Assembly (NCBI GenBank): GCA_029876055.1
Contig: CM056874.1
Coordinates: 8,804,001 to 8,868,000, forward strand
DNA: 64,000 nt
DNA from: Madurella fahalii
Lineage: Eukaryota > Ascomycota > Sordariomycetes > Sordariales
Direction of reading: 5' to 3'
In this document: positions 11,021 to 21,264 of the stretch, piece by piece
Layout: each line of letters starts with the position of its first letter
How positions within the stretch are numbered: position 1 is the first letter of the stretch
Notes under the pieces: model-generated
What the model was told of the DNA's origin: nothing
The model's input: only the letters and a program-made list of their open reading frames with translations
Database searches by the model: none
Made by a program: the position numbers and the translations under genes

Positions 11021-12853
11021 ATGCTAACATCGCGCCGGTGTGCTCAGTCCATCACCACCTGGCTCTGTAATCGACCGGCATCCATTCGGATATACGTCAT
11101 CCGATTTTCGCCCCGTCTGCCAAAATCCCCTCTCATCCTCGCCCACCGTAACTACCACCACCGCCAGGATAAGAAAGCAGAACAACCTCACAAAATGGAC
11201 GCCCAATCCTCAGCCTCGCCCTCATCTCCCCCCTCACCGTCCACGTCCATTTCCACGTCCCTCTCATACCCCGACGCCCTCGCCCGCCTCGCCCAGCTTC
11301 AATCCAACCACGCCGTCACATCCCTCTTCACCTCGCCCCCGCCAGCGTCGGCGTCGGCGTCGGACGACCTAAATGCCGCCGCCATCCCGGAAATGCTCGC
11401 CTGGCTCGCCCGCGCCGGCTACTCCCCGGCCGCCATCGCCGCCGCGCCCCTGCGGTGCGTCCACGTGGCCGGGACCAAGGGCAAAGGGTCTGTCGCGGCG
11501 CTGGTTGCGGCCATCCTGCAGCAGTACCAATCCGACTCCGGATCCGGATCCCTGGGCGGTGATGGTGGTACGGGTGGTGGTGGTGGTGAAGGTTCGGGGG
11601 TGGTTGGGCTGTACACGTCGCCGCACGTGCTGACGCCGCGGGAGCGGATCGTGGTCGGGGGGCAGCCGGTGTCGGAGGAGGCGTTCGCGCGCGGGGTCGG
11701 GGAGGTGTGGGCGCGTCTGACGGAGGCGGCGAGGCGGGCGGCGCGGGAGAAGGGGGGGGGGCTGCGAGGGGAGGTCGACGAGGCGGAGCTGGACGGGCCC
11801 GCCACCAAGCCCTTCTACTTCCGCTTCCTCACCCTCCTCGCCCTGCACGTCTTTGTCACGGATCCCCGCGTCCGGGACGCGGTGGTCGAGTGCGGCATCG
11901 GCGGCGAGTACGATGCTACCAATGTGCTCCCCGCCGAGGCGGTCACGGCCGCGGTGGTCACGCAGTTGGGGCTGGACCATGTCGGCATGCTGGGGGACAC
12001 GGTCGAGAAGATTGCCTGGCACAAGAGCGGCATCTTCAAGCCCGGGGTGAAGGCGTTTACGCGGCGGTTGCCGGACGCCCAGAGCGGGGTGATGGAGGTG
12101 CTGAGGGCGAGGGCGAGGGAGAAGGGGGCTACGCTGGTCGAGGTGGCGGATGAGGAGGTGGAAAGCTGGGGAGGGGTCGAGGGCGCGAGGTTGCAGGGGC
12201 CGTTCCAAAAGTATAATATGGCGCTGGCGGTGTATGCGGCGAGAGAGCATCTGTTGCGCACCGGAGTCCACTTGGAAGGAAGGTTTGGGACGGACGAGTG
12301 GTCGCTAAGTGATATACCAGAAAAGTTCGTCAAGGGGCTGAGGGAGGCTGCGTTGCGCGGACGATGCGAGATCTTGACGGACGGGGAGGGGATTGAATGG
12401 CATCTCGACGGTGCGCATACCGATGATAGTCTTGCAGGTGTTGGCAGGTGGTTTGCGGACAGGACGAGAGCGAAGGATGCCGTGCGGGTTTTGGTGTTCA
12501 ACCAGCAGGAGAGAGACCCTGCCGTGTTGCTCAAGGCGCTGCTTGCCGGTGCGCGGGAGACGGGTATCGGACAGGTCTTTACGCATGCTATTTTCACGAG
12601 AAATGAGGACCACCGGCCGGCGGAGGGCGGAGACCGTGATCTCTCTGTGCAAATCAAGGCACGAGGGACGATGCAGGATGTTGACAGGACCACACAAACG
12701 GTGGTTCTGGATGCTGTGCAGCCTGCGGTTGAGCGTATCAGAGAGATCGCTGCTGAGGCAAGGAAAGACGGCATGACGTGCAAGGTCCTTGTCACAGGGA
12801 GCTTCCACCTTGTGGGCGCTGTGCTCAAGACCGTCGACCATGTTGAGTGCTAA
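11021..12853 (+). CDS. Folylpolyglutamate synthase, intronless, mitochondrial-type leader
   Basis: A single 610-residue frame. The nucleotide-binding loop reads GTKGKGS; the Lys in second position favours folylpolyglutamate synthase over dihydrofolate synthase, which usually has Asn there. Other Mur-ligase signatures are CGIGGEYDATN, GLDHVGMLGDT, IAWHKSGIFKPG and HLDGAHTDDSL. The enzyme adds gamma-linked glutamates to tetrahydrofolates using ATP. Residues 1-48 are rich in Arg/His/Ser and free of acidic residues, like a mitochondrial presequence. A second Met at residue 59 (position 11195) just before the Ser/Pro-rich body could start a cytosolic form. Low-complexity Gly/Ser and Ala/Ser inserts make it longer than usual. 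Its neighbour on the opposite strand is a paralogue, and the two stops are 155 bases apart. Confidence 0.9.
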   Translation: MLTSRRCAQSITTWLCNRPASIRIYVIRFSPRLPKSPLILAHRNYHHRQDKKAEQPHKMDAQSSASPSSPPSPSTSISTSLSYPDALARLAQLQSNHAVTSLFTSPPPASASASDDLNAAAIPEMLAWLARAGYSPAAIAAAPLRCVHVAGTKGKGSVAALVAAILQQYQSDSGSGSLGGDGGTGGGGGEGSGVVGLYTSPHVLTPRERIVVGGQPVSEEAFARGVGEVWARLTEAARRAAREKGGGLRGEVDEAELDGPATKPFYFRFLTLLALHVFVTDPRVRDAVVECGIGGEYDATNVLPAEAVTAAVVTQLGLDHVGMLGDTVEKIAWHKSGIFKPGVKAFTRRLPDAQSGVMEVLRARAREKGATLVEVADEEVESWGGVEGARLQGPFQKYNMALAVYAAREHLLRTGVHLEGRFGTDEWSLSDIPEKFVKGLREAALRGRCEILTDGEGIEWHLDGAHTDDSLAGVGRWFADRTRAKDAVRVLVFNQQERDPAVLLKALLAGARETGIGQVFTHAIFTRNEDHRPAEGGDRDLSVQIKARGTMQDVDRTTQTVVLDAVQPAVERIREIAAEARKDGMTCKVLVTGSFHLVGAVLKTVDHVEC

Positions 12854-13008
12854 GCTGCCTACCCAATTTATAGTAATCCTTAAGCTCCTTGCCTATTCCC
12901 CTGCCGTGAAGCCGCCGACCTGTACAGTTGAATAACGAGGTAGATACAACAGACTGTGTCGTGATGAAGACCAGCCCAGCTTTTTCCCTCCAAATGATGG
13001 AGAGCTCT

Positions 13009-14592
13009 TTAAAGGGCATCCGTGCCCTCCAGGATGCCCAAGGCGCCGCCAACCAGGTGGAGACTGCCGGTGATGAGAGCCTGCACTTTTGGCCCACCTT
13101 CCGCGGCCAGTCCACGAGCGGTATTGATCGCCTCCTCGATGCTGTGGACGACCATGACGTTCGCAGATGGGTCCAGGGCGGACCACTTGTCGGCGAAGAC
13201 GCGCTGTAAAGTCATTTTTTCTATGTCTGCGGGATTATGTTGGTGGTTTACGAAGTCTGTGGGGTTAATTAGCAGCCAGGAATGCGTGGGAGACGGGGGC
13301 TAAACATACCCCTTTTATACCCCGTCGCGGCATAGGTTACGTTGGTACAGAAAATGACGTGCTCGAAGCCCCTACCTGCTGGGTCGGCCTTCTTTACAGT
13401 GTTGCACAGTCCGTCTAGGAAGTCGACGGCCTCGGTGCGGCCCTGCTGGTTAAAAATCAGGACCCTGGGCCCGGCATCGGTCCGGCCGGCACACTCGCCG
13501 GCAAACCACCGAGCCGCCATCTTCAGGCTGTCTACAGTATGAGCTCCGTCGACGTGCCAGATGACTTTGTCCTCATCCATCACCTCACACCTGCCGCGCC
13601 AGACGACCTGCTCCAGGCCGTCGACAAACTCTCGCGACAGAATGTCCGGACTGGGCGAGAACCACGGATCCAGCTTCTTCAGAGCGGTTTCGGCTAGTGC
13701 GACCGCCAGAGTGGCATTCTTCTTTTGGAAAACTGCGTCCGGGCGGATCTTGACGCCGGCCAGACGGGGGTCAATGTCGAGCACCTTCATATCGACGCCC
13801 TTCTCAGCGGCGCGGTTCTTCAGCACCTGCGCGGCGGAAGGCACCTGCTCGATAGTGAAAGCCGGACTGCCCGGCTTCATGATACCGGCCTTGTGCCAGG
13901 CAATCTTGTCGACCGTGTCGCCAAGCACAAAGACGTGGTCGATCCCGAGGGTGCTGATGCCACTGGCGACGGGGCGCTCCACGATGTTGGTGGCGTCGTA
14001 CTCGCCGCCGATGCCCGTCTCATACACGGCAGCGTCGACACCCTCAGACAAGAACACGTGGTAGCTCATCAGGGTCAGGTAGCGGGCGTAGATGGGCTTG
14101 GTGCCCGGGGCGACAGCATCGGCGGCAACATTCGAGTTCGCCTCGAGGCGGTCCCAGACTTGGAAGAAGTACTTGGCAAAGAGGTCCTCGGAGATGGGTG
14201 CCGAGTTGATGCGGATGCGCTCGCGCACGGCGATCAGGTGGGGCGACGTGAAGAGGCCGACCTTGTGCGGGGGCCCGCCTTTCTTGCGGTAGCGCGAGAG
14301 AATCGAGTCCACAAAGGCGCAGGTGCTGCCCTTGCCCTTGGTGCCGGCGACGTGCACGATATTGAGGCGGTCCAGGTCCTCGGTCGAGTAGCCGATCCGG
14401 GCGAGATAGCCTCGCATCTCGCGGACCGATGCCGCATCAGGGCGGACGCCGGCCTTGCGGCGCGCCTCGATCACGGCATAGGGGGTTTGGAGAGAGTTGA
14501 GAGCGTCAATTGCGTCCTGGCGGGTCAGCTCATGACGGCCTAATGAGATATCGGCGTCTGCCTACATTGTACGTGCGGGCGGCCGTCGCCAT
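13009..14592 (-). CDS. Folylpolyglutamate synthase (MET7-type), cytosolic form
   Basis: Three exons (14592-14566, 14516-13310, 13226-13009) give 483 residues, the usual family size. The first exon encodes only nine residues (MATAARTYN). The 49-base intron has a GCTGAC branch point, and exon two opens with the family's conserved N-terminus DAIDALNSLQ. The P-loop is GTKGKGST, with later signatures ETGIGGEYDATN, GIDHVFVLGDT, IAWHKAGIMKPGSPAF and HVDGAHTVDSL. The last exon begins with DIEKMTLQRVFADKW. There is no mitochondrial leader. It works in one-carbon metabolism, retaining folates in the cell and supporting methionine synthesis. The convergent paralogue next door has the same domains but different exon structure. 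Confidence 0.93.
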
Positions 14593-15017
14593 GGTTCTCG
14601 AAAACTGCCGGGCTCCGAAATTCGCGTTGGTCAATGACAGTGACCTCGGGACGATGGCAATCCACCGCAGCGCATGACGCATTGGAGCCTCGTTGCTATG
14701 CTAGGCAGACGCTCATTTCCGGCAATCCACGAAGGATTGATTATTATGTGCTCGTCCGGAGCTTTGATGCAGATGCAGCGGAGTGGAAGACTCCGGGTTG
14801 CGTCGGCGTTTCCTGTACTGTACAACGGTTTAGGATGACGCCGAACATCGGTCTCATCGATCCACCGTTCGATAACGGGATGTGGTCCGTGCGTCAAGCC
14901 AATCTTCTCCACAATGCTTTGCAAACACCACGGCAACCCAACTGTCTTTGGGCTCCCCCCTCCGCCTCCCTCCCAACCCTTTTCTTAGGCCAGACCGATA
15001 GTCTGGCAGGATAGTTT

Positions 15018-15245
15018 ATCTGCAGATACTGAGTTGGGGAAACTGCCCCCAGAGGGCAGGGTCCCTCTGAACAGAGGGATATACTTGCTAGGATGGCGCC
15101 CCGAGCGCTGGAACTTGCCGTGGCCCAAATTTTCTTTTGCACCAGCACAAGTAGGGCCGTCCTGGCCATTGCTCCTTAGACAGATCAATTCAGCACTCTT
15201 TCCACACCTGTTGCAGGCTCAATTAACGAGCTTTCTTTACGTGCA
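15018..15245 (+). repeat. Dispersed repeat family A, copy 1 (LTR-like remnant)
   Basis: Comparing by eye, this stretch aligns over about 220 bases with 47622-47850 in the same orientation. Shared blocks include ACTGAGTTGGG, AGAGGG...TATA, CTGGAACTT, AAGTAGGGCCG, CTCCTTAGACAG and GCTCAATT. The second copy carries ACTATAAGTAGGG, which reads like a retrotransposon LTR promoter. No retrotransposon protein is seen beside either copy, so a solo LTR or its remnant is the simplest reading. Ends and target duplications could not be defined by eye. Confidence 0.7.
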
Positions 15246-15310
15246 AAGTGATCTCCTTCTGATCAGAGGGAACTCTATCTGTATATATTGTTTTGACCTT
15301 GTTTAGGCTG

Positions 15311-15441
15311 CAAGGACCCAATTTGTAGTGGTGCCGCCTGGCCAGTCTTGTCTATTTTGTCTGTCTGGTATTTGGCCGTCTTTGCCCTCCCCTTGTTTTG
15401 GTGGGTATGTGGGTGTAGATGTGTGTTTCTGTACCATTTCA
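15311..15441 (+). repeat. Dispersed repeat family B, copy 1
   Basis: This 130-base stretch aligns with 20751-20882 in the same orientation. Shared blocks include AATTTGT, TTGTCTGTCTGG, CCTTGTTTTG, TGGGTATGTG and GTGTAGATGTGTGTTTCTG. Several differences are CA versus TA, as repeat-induced point mutation would give. The two copies enclose only the GTPase gene. Confidence 0.75.
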
Positions 15442-15979
15442 ATAGGTAGGCTTCTTCCCTACCCTACTAGTGTATATCCATATTACACTAAGCGCAGCTC
15501 GACAAAGTACACTACGGACGACAGAAGTCCAGGTTGAGGTGTAGGAGCCTAATGGCGCACAACCCACGCTCCTCTCAAATGAGATTAGGGATCATGGGGT
15601 CTAAGCCTATAGGATTTCAACTTGGGATCCGCCAATAAGTCTCCAGCCTCAGACTGGTCAACCAGCTCGACTGAGGGGTAGATGCCCAAGCGATGCCTGA
15701 GACCACAATCCTGTAGTTCACTGGAGAAACGGAGCAGACTCGGGCAGGAGCAGAAAGGAACTTGGAAGGTTGGATATCGCTGTTTTCCTCAAGGCAAATC
15801 GTCACGTCGTTTCTCCCGTCTGCATTGGGTTGACACCTAACAGTTACTCCCAGAGAGCACCCAAGAATTCAGGTAAGCTCAGAGTCATCTACATTGAGGT
15901 TAGTGGCTGTCCTGTGCGAAGAAACTGACGGCTGCAGTAGTAGTTTGAGACAGTCAGGCTTTACCAGCCATTTGCGAAT

Positions 15980-18900
15980 ATGTCACAAATCAAACGCCCG
16001 GCCCTGGGACAGATCGCACATCTCGGCGACTTTTACGATGCCGGCACTGACTCATTCTCTTCCCTGTCACTCCTGAAAAGCCACCCTCCACCTGGAAGTG
16101 TTCGTCGTACCGACAATTCGGGCACCGAGGTGGCCATCATCAAGGAAGACACGTATGAGGAGAAGTTCCACCATCTGAGAGTCGAAGCCGAGCTCGGAGC
16201 GAGCATTCTCTCGGGTTGATGGCCCTCGGCGGCATTGGGCGCTTCCTCATGGAAACCCGGGCAAGCGGCCGGACCCAGCAGATCTCGTGTCTTTACAAAA
16301 TCGCGACAGTCCATGAAAGGCTGAACTTCGGCGCGTTCGTGATGTCGCCCGAGCTCCTGAACTTTGATGCCCTGCGCGGCGGTCCCGGTACGCACATTGT
16401 TTCGGAGATCGAATGGGGAGCCTCAAGCGCGGTGACGGCCCGATACGATGTTGAAGACAAGAGCGACATTGCCCGAACTCAAGCGCAGCTCGAAGCCGGC
16501 CTTGACCAGCTGAACAAGATTGTCGGTGTTGGTGCCACGGCGACAGGCGAGCTTCAAGTCGGACGGGGAAAGACATGGACCCAGGCAACATTCGGAATCA
16601 GGGTCTACGGAGACTTTATAACTGACAAGGACATGCCCACCGACTTTGAGAGCGCCCGGGACTACATCAAGAGCATGCCATCATCAATTACTGCTTCAAA
16701 TGAAGGAAAGGGAAAGCCGCTTGCATATACCCTCGTCCCGATCCAGATGCTTACCATGATGTTCTACAACCTCGATATTCAGTTCCACGTCGTGTTGAAG
16801 CGTCTCAGCCACGATGTCTTGGAGCAATTCGTCCAACTTTTTGACGAATGGGCTCGCACCCGCCAGACCCTTGCAGATTACTACGTCGACGTGAAGAGAT
16901 ACGAGTTCTGCCTACCAGCCGGTCACCCTGCCGAGGCATCCAATTACCTCAACAAGGCCAAGGTCTACGAATCCCGTCTTAAAGAAGAATATGCAGAAGC
17001 CCTGACCAGCGTCAGGCGTGGCATGTCCGAGCCAAAGCGTCTTATGACGCTATTAGCCGAGTCACGTGAAGCTGTGTGCTCTCCTGATGGTCTTTTGTCG
17101 ATCGTTCAGGTTCAGAAATACCGGGAGAAGATGAAGTTCGCCAGTATCATTCAGGCTAATGGCGCTCAGTTCATCGGGCATGGAATGAGAGAAGTTCTCA
17201 ACAATTTCATCATGGCTAATCGTCAAACCGATGCCTACGTTCTCTACTTCAATGAAGCTGTTCAGTTTCAAGAATCCTGGGAGCAAAACAGAAAACTTCT
17301 CATGGAACTGCTCGAGTCCAAGGAAGTGGATGATCGAGTCGCTGTTTGTGACTGCGACCTCGGGGACTTTGAGATCGGCACTTCATATATCGAGAAATAC
17401 CGTGGGGGTAAGCGCCTCCTTAAAGATCTGGCCGCGGAATATCGGCTCTTGGAGGGCCGCTGCGTAATTCGTCATCAAGTTGGAGCCTTGGATCCGTCGG
17501 AGTACTCCAAACTCTCTCAACGGAGGAAACTGAAGCTTCGGTGTCCTGGAGCTCGCTGCCCTGGTTCAAAGAATATCTGGATATGTGAGAGCTGTAAGCG
17601 GACGGTCGAATTTGGATTCATCGACACTTTTCTCTATTGTGGCTGCGGCCGTTTCCCTTACGACAGGTGTCGTTTCCGATGCAAGCAGCACGAGCGGGAG
17701 GACGGAATGACTAAACCGGAACCCTCGGTGCTGTTAGAGCGCCTGAGGAACCTCCAACCGCTCACAGTGCAGGAGATCAACGTCCTCATCCTGGGTGAGA
17801 CGGGCGTGGGGAAGTCGACGTGGATTGACGCGTTTGTTAACTACCTCACATACGACACCCTTGAGGAAGCCATGGAATCCGGCAACCCGGAATACGTCGT
17901 GCCTTTTTCATTTTCCTACCAGCTCATGGATGAGAGTGGACATTTCAAGCAATACGATATCGAAGTTGGTTCTAGTCCACACGAGAAAAACGGGTATGCA
18001 GGGTTACAACCACAGCCAGAAAACTGAAGATTTTGCTGACACGCCTGCACAGTACCAAAGGAGAATCAGCAACGCAGAAAACAATCGTTTACCGGATTCC
18101 TTTGGGTGACGAAGTGGTGCTTCGCCTGATAGACACTCCTGGAATCGGCGACACGCGTGGAATCGGGCAGGATGCTCTGAACCAGGAGGAAATCCTAGCG
18201 ACACTGCAGCACATCGATAAGCTCCACGGTGTTTTGATACTACTGAGACCGGACAACTGCCGCTTGGGTATCATGTTTCGGTTCTGCATCACCGAGTTAA
18301 TGAGCCATCTGCATCGGGACGCCGTCAACAACATCTGCTTCGGCTTCACCAACACGCGAGGGAGCAACTACTCGCCCGGGGACACCTACAACCCTCTGCG
18401 GAAGCTTTTGGAAGAGTACAAGGACGCATCGATATCACTCAGCCACCATAACACCTACTGCTTCGATTCGGAGAGCTTCCGATTCCTCGCGGCCTTGTCG
18501 GAGACCAAGATGCAACTCCCCGGCGTGACCGACTTCAAGGAAAGTTGGGACCGATCCGTTAAAGAATCAAAGCGCCTCCTAGAGCATTGGGGTACCCTCC
18601 AGGGACACAAGGTGAAGAGTACACTGAGCTTAAATAAGGCACGAAACCTTATCCTCGCCATCGAGGAGCCGCTAGCCCAGGTCGAGAGAGCCGCCGAAAT
18701 GACAATCGAAGAGAACAAAAAACATGTCGAAGACCTCCGGCAATCACAGAAGACAAGGGAGGAACTGCAGTCCAAGCTCTACATCGAAACAATCACGGTT
18801 GAAAACTTCATGCTGCCCAAGCCAAGGATGGTCTGTTCCGACGACGAGTGCCGAACGATTGCACAAGATGCGGATGGTCGGTCTTATTTTGTCTACAACC

Positions 18901-19874
18901 CCACCTGCCACGATGGGTGTAACCCACTTCGGGGAAACGGCCGGGTTGGCGAGCTGTTTTTGTGGGCCTGTCGCGTGTTTGACAACGGGTTCAGGCAAAC
19001 CTGCAGACAGTGCAATCACCACTGGACGAAGCACTTGCACGTCAAAAGCGAATACTGAACAAGGAGAAAACGTAATCTCGATCTGAAGGTTGAACTTCTT
19101 CTGGATATGAGAATCTCGGACGAAAAACTCCAAGCAACCATCCTGAAATGTCTCGAACAGAACATCATGCAGTATGAAGATGAGAGGATGAAATTGGCAA
19201 AAGCGTCGGAGGAATTTGCTCGGTACCTTGGGAGAAACTCTATTGTGCCATACAATCACGAGAGACTGCCATTCATTGACCATCAGCTCCAGGCGTGGAA
19301 CGGCGGTGAGGGTGATAGCGTCTCCGAGTCGAGCAGGGCGAGCTCACTCAGCTCTGAGTCGCTGAGAGGGGCGCGGTTGAAATACGCCGGGGAGGAGGAG
19401 GCCATCCGCAAGAGAATATCCAAGAGAATGGACAACTCAGCGGAACGCGTCTTGACGGAGGAGGAGATTGAGAAGCTCCTGAAAGGACTATTCCAAATGA
19501 AGCGTTGGGGTCCCAACCTGGAAAGAATCGTCTCGAGGGTGGAGGCCCAGAACTCTTACACGGAATGTGCATTCCACAGGCATCTCGATAGGCATGGGCG
19601 ATTTCGATCTGGCTCTTGGGATGCACTTGTTCGCCCAGATCTCCCTGATGTCCAGACTTCCTTGACTATCCAAGTCATGGAGCTGAGGCAGAAAATGGCG
19701 GCGACAATGAAAGCGGCCAAAATTGCACAAAAATGGCAGGACAGAAGCCTGTCTGTGGCAATATCGCATACTCTCGCTCAGCCATCTCTACCGGCACCTG
19801 AATCACGATCCAATCCAACAAGGTCAGGGATCAGATGTAACATTTCACACAAAACAGTCTCCCGCGGGCCCTAA
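15980..19874 (+). pseudogene. Stonustoxin-like / zinc / AIG1-septin-like GTPase protein, interrupted
   Basis: Coding-quality sequence runs almost unbroken for 3.9 kb but needs a frame change and crosses a stop. The first 80 codons (15980-16216) end at a TGA at 16217-16219, and the continuation is in another frame from about 16216. A canonical intron follows at 17994-18052. A TGA at 19056-19058 then interrupts a frame that stays coding to 19874. The N-terminal 500 residues resemble the stonustoxin-like family, whose members include many non-toxic vertebrate proteins. A Cys cluster (about 17540-17690) precedes a GTPase domain with LGETGVGKST (17791-17820) and DTPGIGDT (18132-18155). A second Cys/His cluster (18830-19045) and a coiled coil follow. 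No toxin activity is implied; a recognition or immune role is inference. It may be a recent pseudogene, or the breaks may be sequence errors. Confidence 0.65.
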
Positions 19875-21152
19875 ACTATGGGATACGATACTGAGGAGGA
19901 TAATGGACCCTGATAGTGAAACTGAAAAGTCGTACAGCGATATGACGGAAAGGGGTTTAATGAGGCTCTTAGCATCGACAAAGGGACACCCTGGAGCGGC
20001 GCTGGCGATAATTATCACCATCAGACGTGAAAGAAACCAAGGAAAAGTGGAATGAAATTTGCCTGTGGTGGTGGAGTGGTGCTTCGGATCTTTTTGGCAA
20101 ATGCCTGGTGTGGTCAACCCAGTGGTGGATGACATTAGCTTATCACAAGTATGCTTCATTACTCGCTTCCCCCTTGCAAGACTTCCCCGTTTAACACGCG
20201 CGTGTGCCCCCTGTTTCTTAAACGTACCACCCTGGCCCTTCCGATTGACACGATGGTGGGCTGGCTATGACCGCTGGTGTCAGAAGAGGGTACGGTACTT
20301 AGCGCGCCCGGGTGAAGAGTCCGGCGCCAACACCTACTGAAATCCCTGTTACAAATTGCAATGCGACATTTGTACGAACCTAGAGCGCGCCCTAGGTAAA
20401 TGCTGGGTCATTCCGAGTGTGCTCCGATGGATAACAAATCAGGTCGAAAGGACTTCGCAAATTAGATCTTTATACGACCGTTGGCTTGAACAGTCAACCG
20501 TGACTCATGGACATGCCCAGAGCGCCGAAAACTGTTTCCATTTACTGGTGTATGGCCAGCCGGTGAGAGCGACTCTGTGCATAACATGGACATACAGGAT
20601 TTAAAGGCCTGTACAGTACCAGGCCCTATACGTAAAGTCATAACTTGGGTTGAGATGTGATATTCGTGACAGACAGATAGACCTAGGAGATTGTAAGGAG
20701 AGCAATATATTAGTAATGGTATCTAGCAACCTCAGACTTCTAGCGAACTCTAGGGACCTAATTTGTGGGGGTGTCGCTTGGCCTGTTTTTGTCTATCTTG
20801 TCTGTCTGGCATTTAGCTATCTTTGCCTTCCCCCTTGTTTTGATGGGTATGTGCGTGTAGATGTGTGTTTCTGCACTATTCACTATATATAATATGGGGA
20901 CAGAGTACTTATTAGAGGTAGAATAGTAGTCTTATTAAACTCTACCTCTCGCCTAAGCTCTATCTCCTGCCCTCTTTTTTATATCCTGTGATGATAATTG
21001 TTACGGGGTTTCCGTTGACAAAAAGAGAGGGAAGAGGGGAAGAGGGGCCAAGAAGACGTGGGGCTGCCGTCGATTTTCGCAAGCCACAGCAACCCCACCA
21101 AGTTTTCCCTCCAAAAGAATTCCACGCATCTGCCATCGTTATCAAATAAAAC
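19875..21152. other. Intergenic region right of the accessory GTPase gene
   Basis: About 1.3 kb. A short open stretch at 19890-20055, in a frame different from the preceding gene, could be a leftover C-terminal exon, but nothing confirms it. Repeat B2 lies at 20751-20882. The stretch between shows no gene I can support. Confidence 0.5.
20751..20882 (+). repeat. Dispersed repeat family B, copy 2
   Basis: Direct-orientation copy of 15311-15441, about 5.4 kb away. It ends near a short AT-rich stretch (CACTATATATAATATGG). Confidence 0.75.
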
Positions 21153-21264
21153 GGCAAGGTGGCCGAGCGGTCCAAGGCGCCAGGTTCAGGCAAACCTGAG
21201 CTCGACTCTTCCGAGTCTTCCTGGTCTCAGAAATGGGGCGTGAGTTCGAATCTCACCCTTGTCA
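21153..21264 (+). tRNA. tRNA-Leu(CAG) with intron
   Basis: The acceptor arms GGCAAGG (21153-21159) and CCTTGTC (21257-21263) pair with one G-U. The D arm GCC...GGC, the anticodon stem CCAGG/CCTGG and the T arm GTGAG-TTCGAAT-CTCAC are all present. The anticodon loop reads TTCAGG then T, giving anticodon CAG for CUG codons. A 28-base intron (21191-21218) sits after position 37, the standard place. The long variable arm fits a type II tRNA. Confidence 0.93.

Larger units (their letters stand above)
14593..15979. other. Repeat-bearing intergenic region left of the accessory block
   Basis: About 1.4 kb with lower GC content than the left flank. It contains two dispersed repeat copies (A1 and B1, listed separately). 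No open frame resembles a protein I know. The last few hundred bases are presumably the promoter of the GTPase gene that follows. Confidence 0.6.

Noticed and set aside
13269..14474. GTG start for the second FPGS
   Set aside because: Nuclear fungal genes start with ATG; a nine-codon first exon with a well-formed intron gives the conserved N-terminus.
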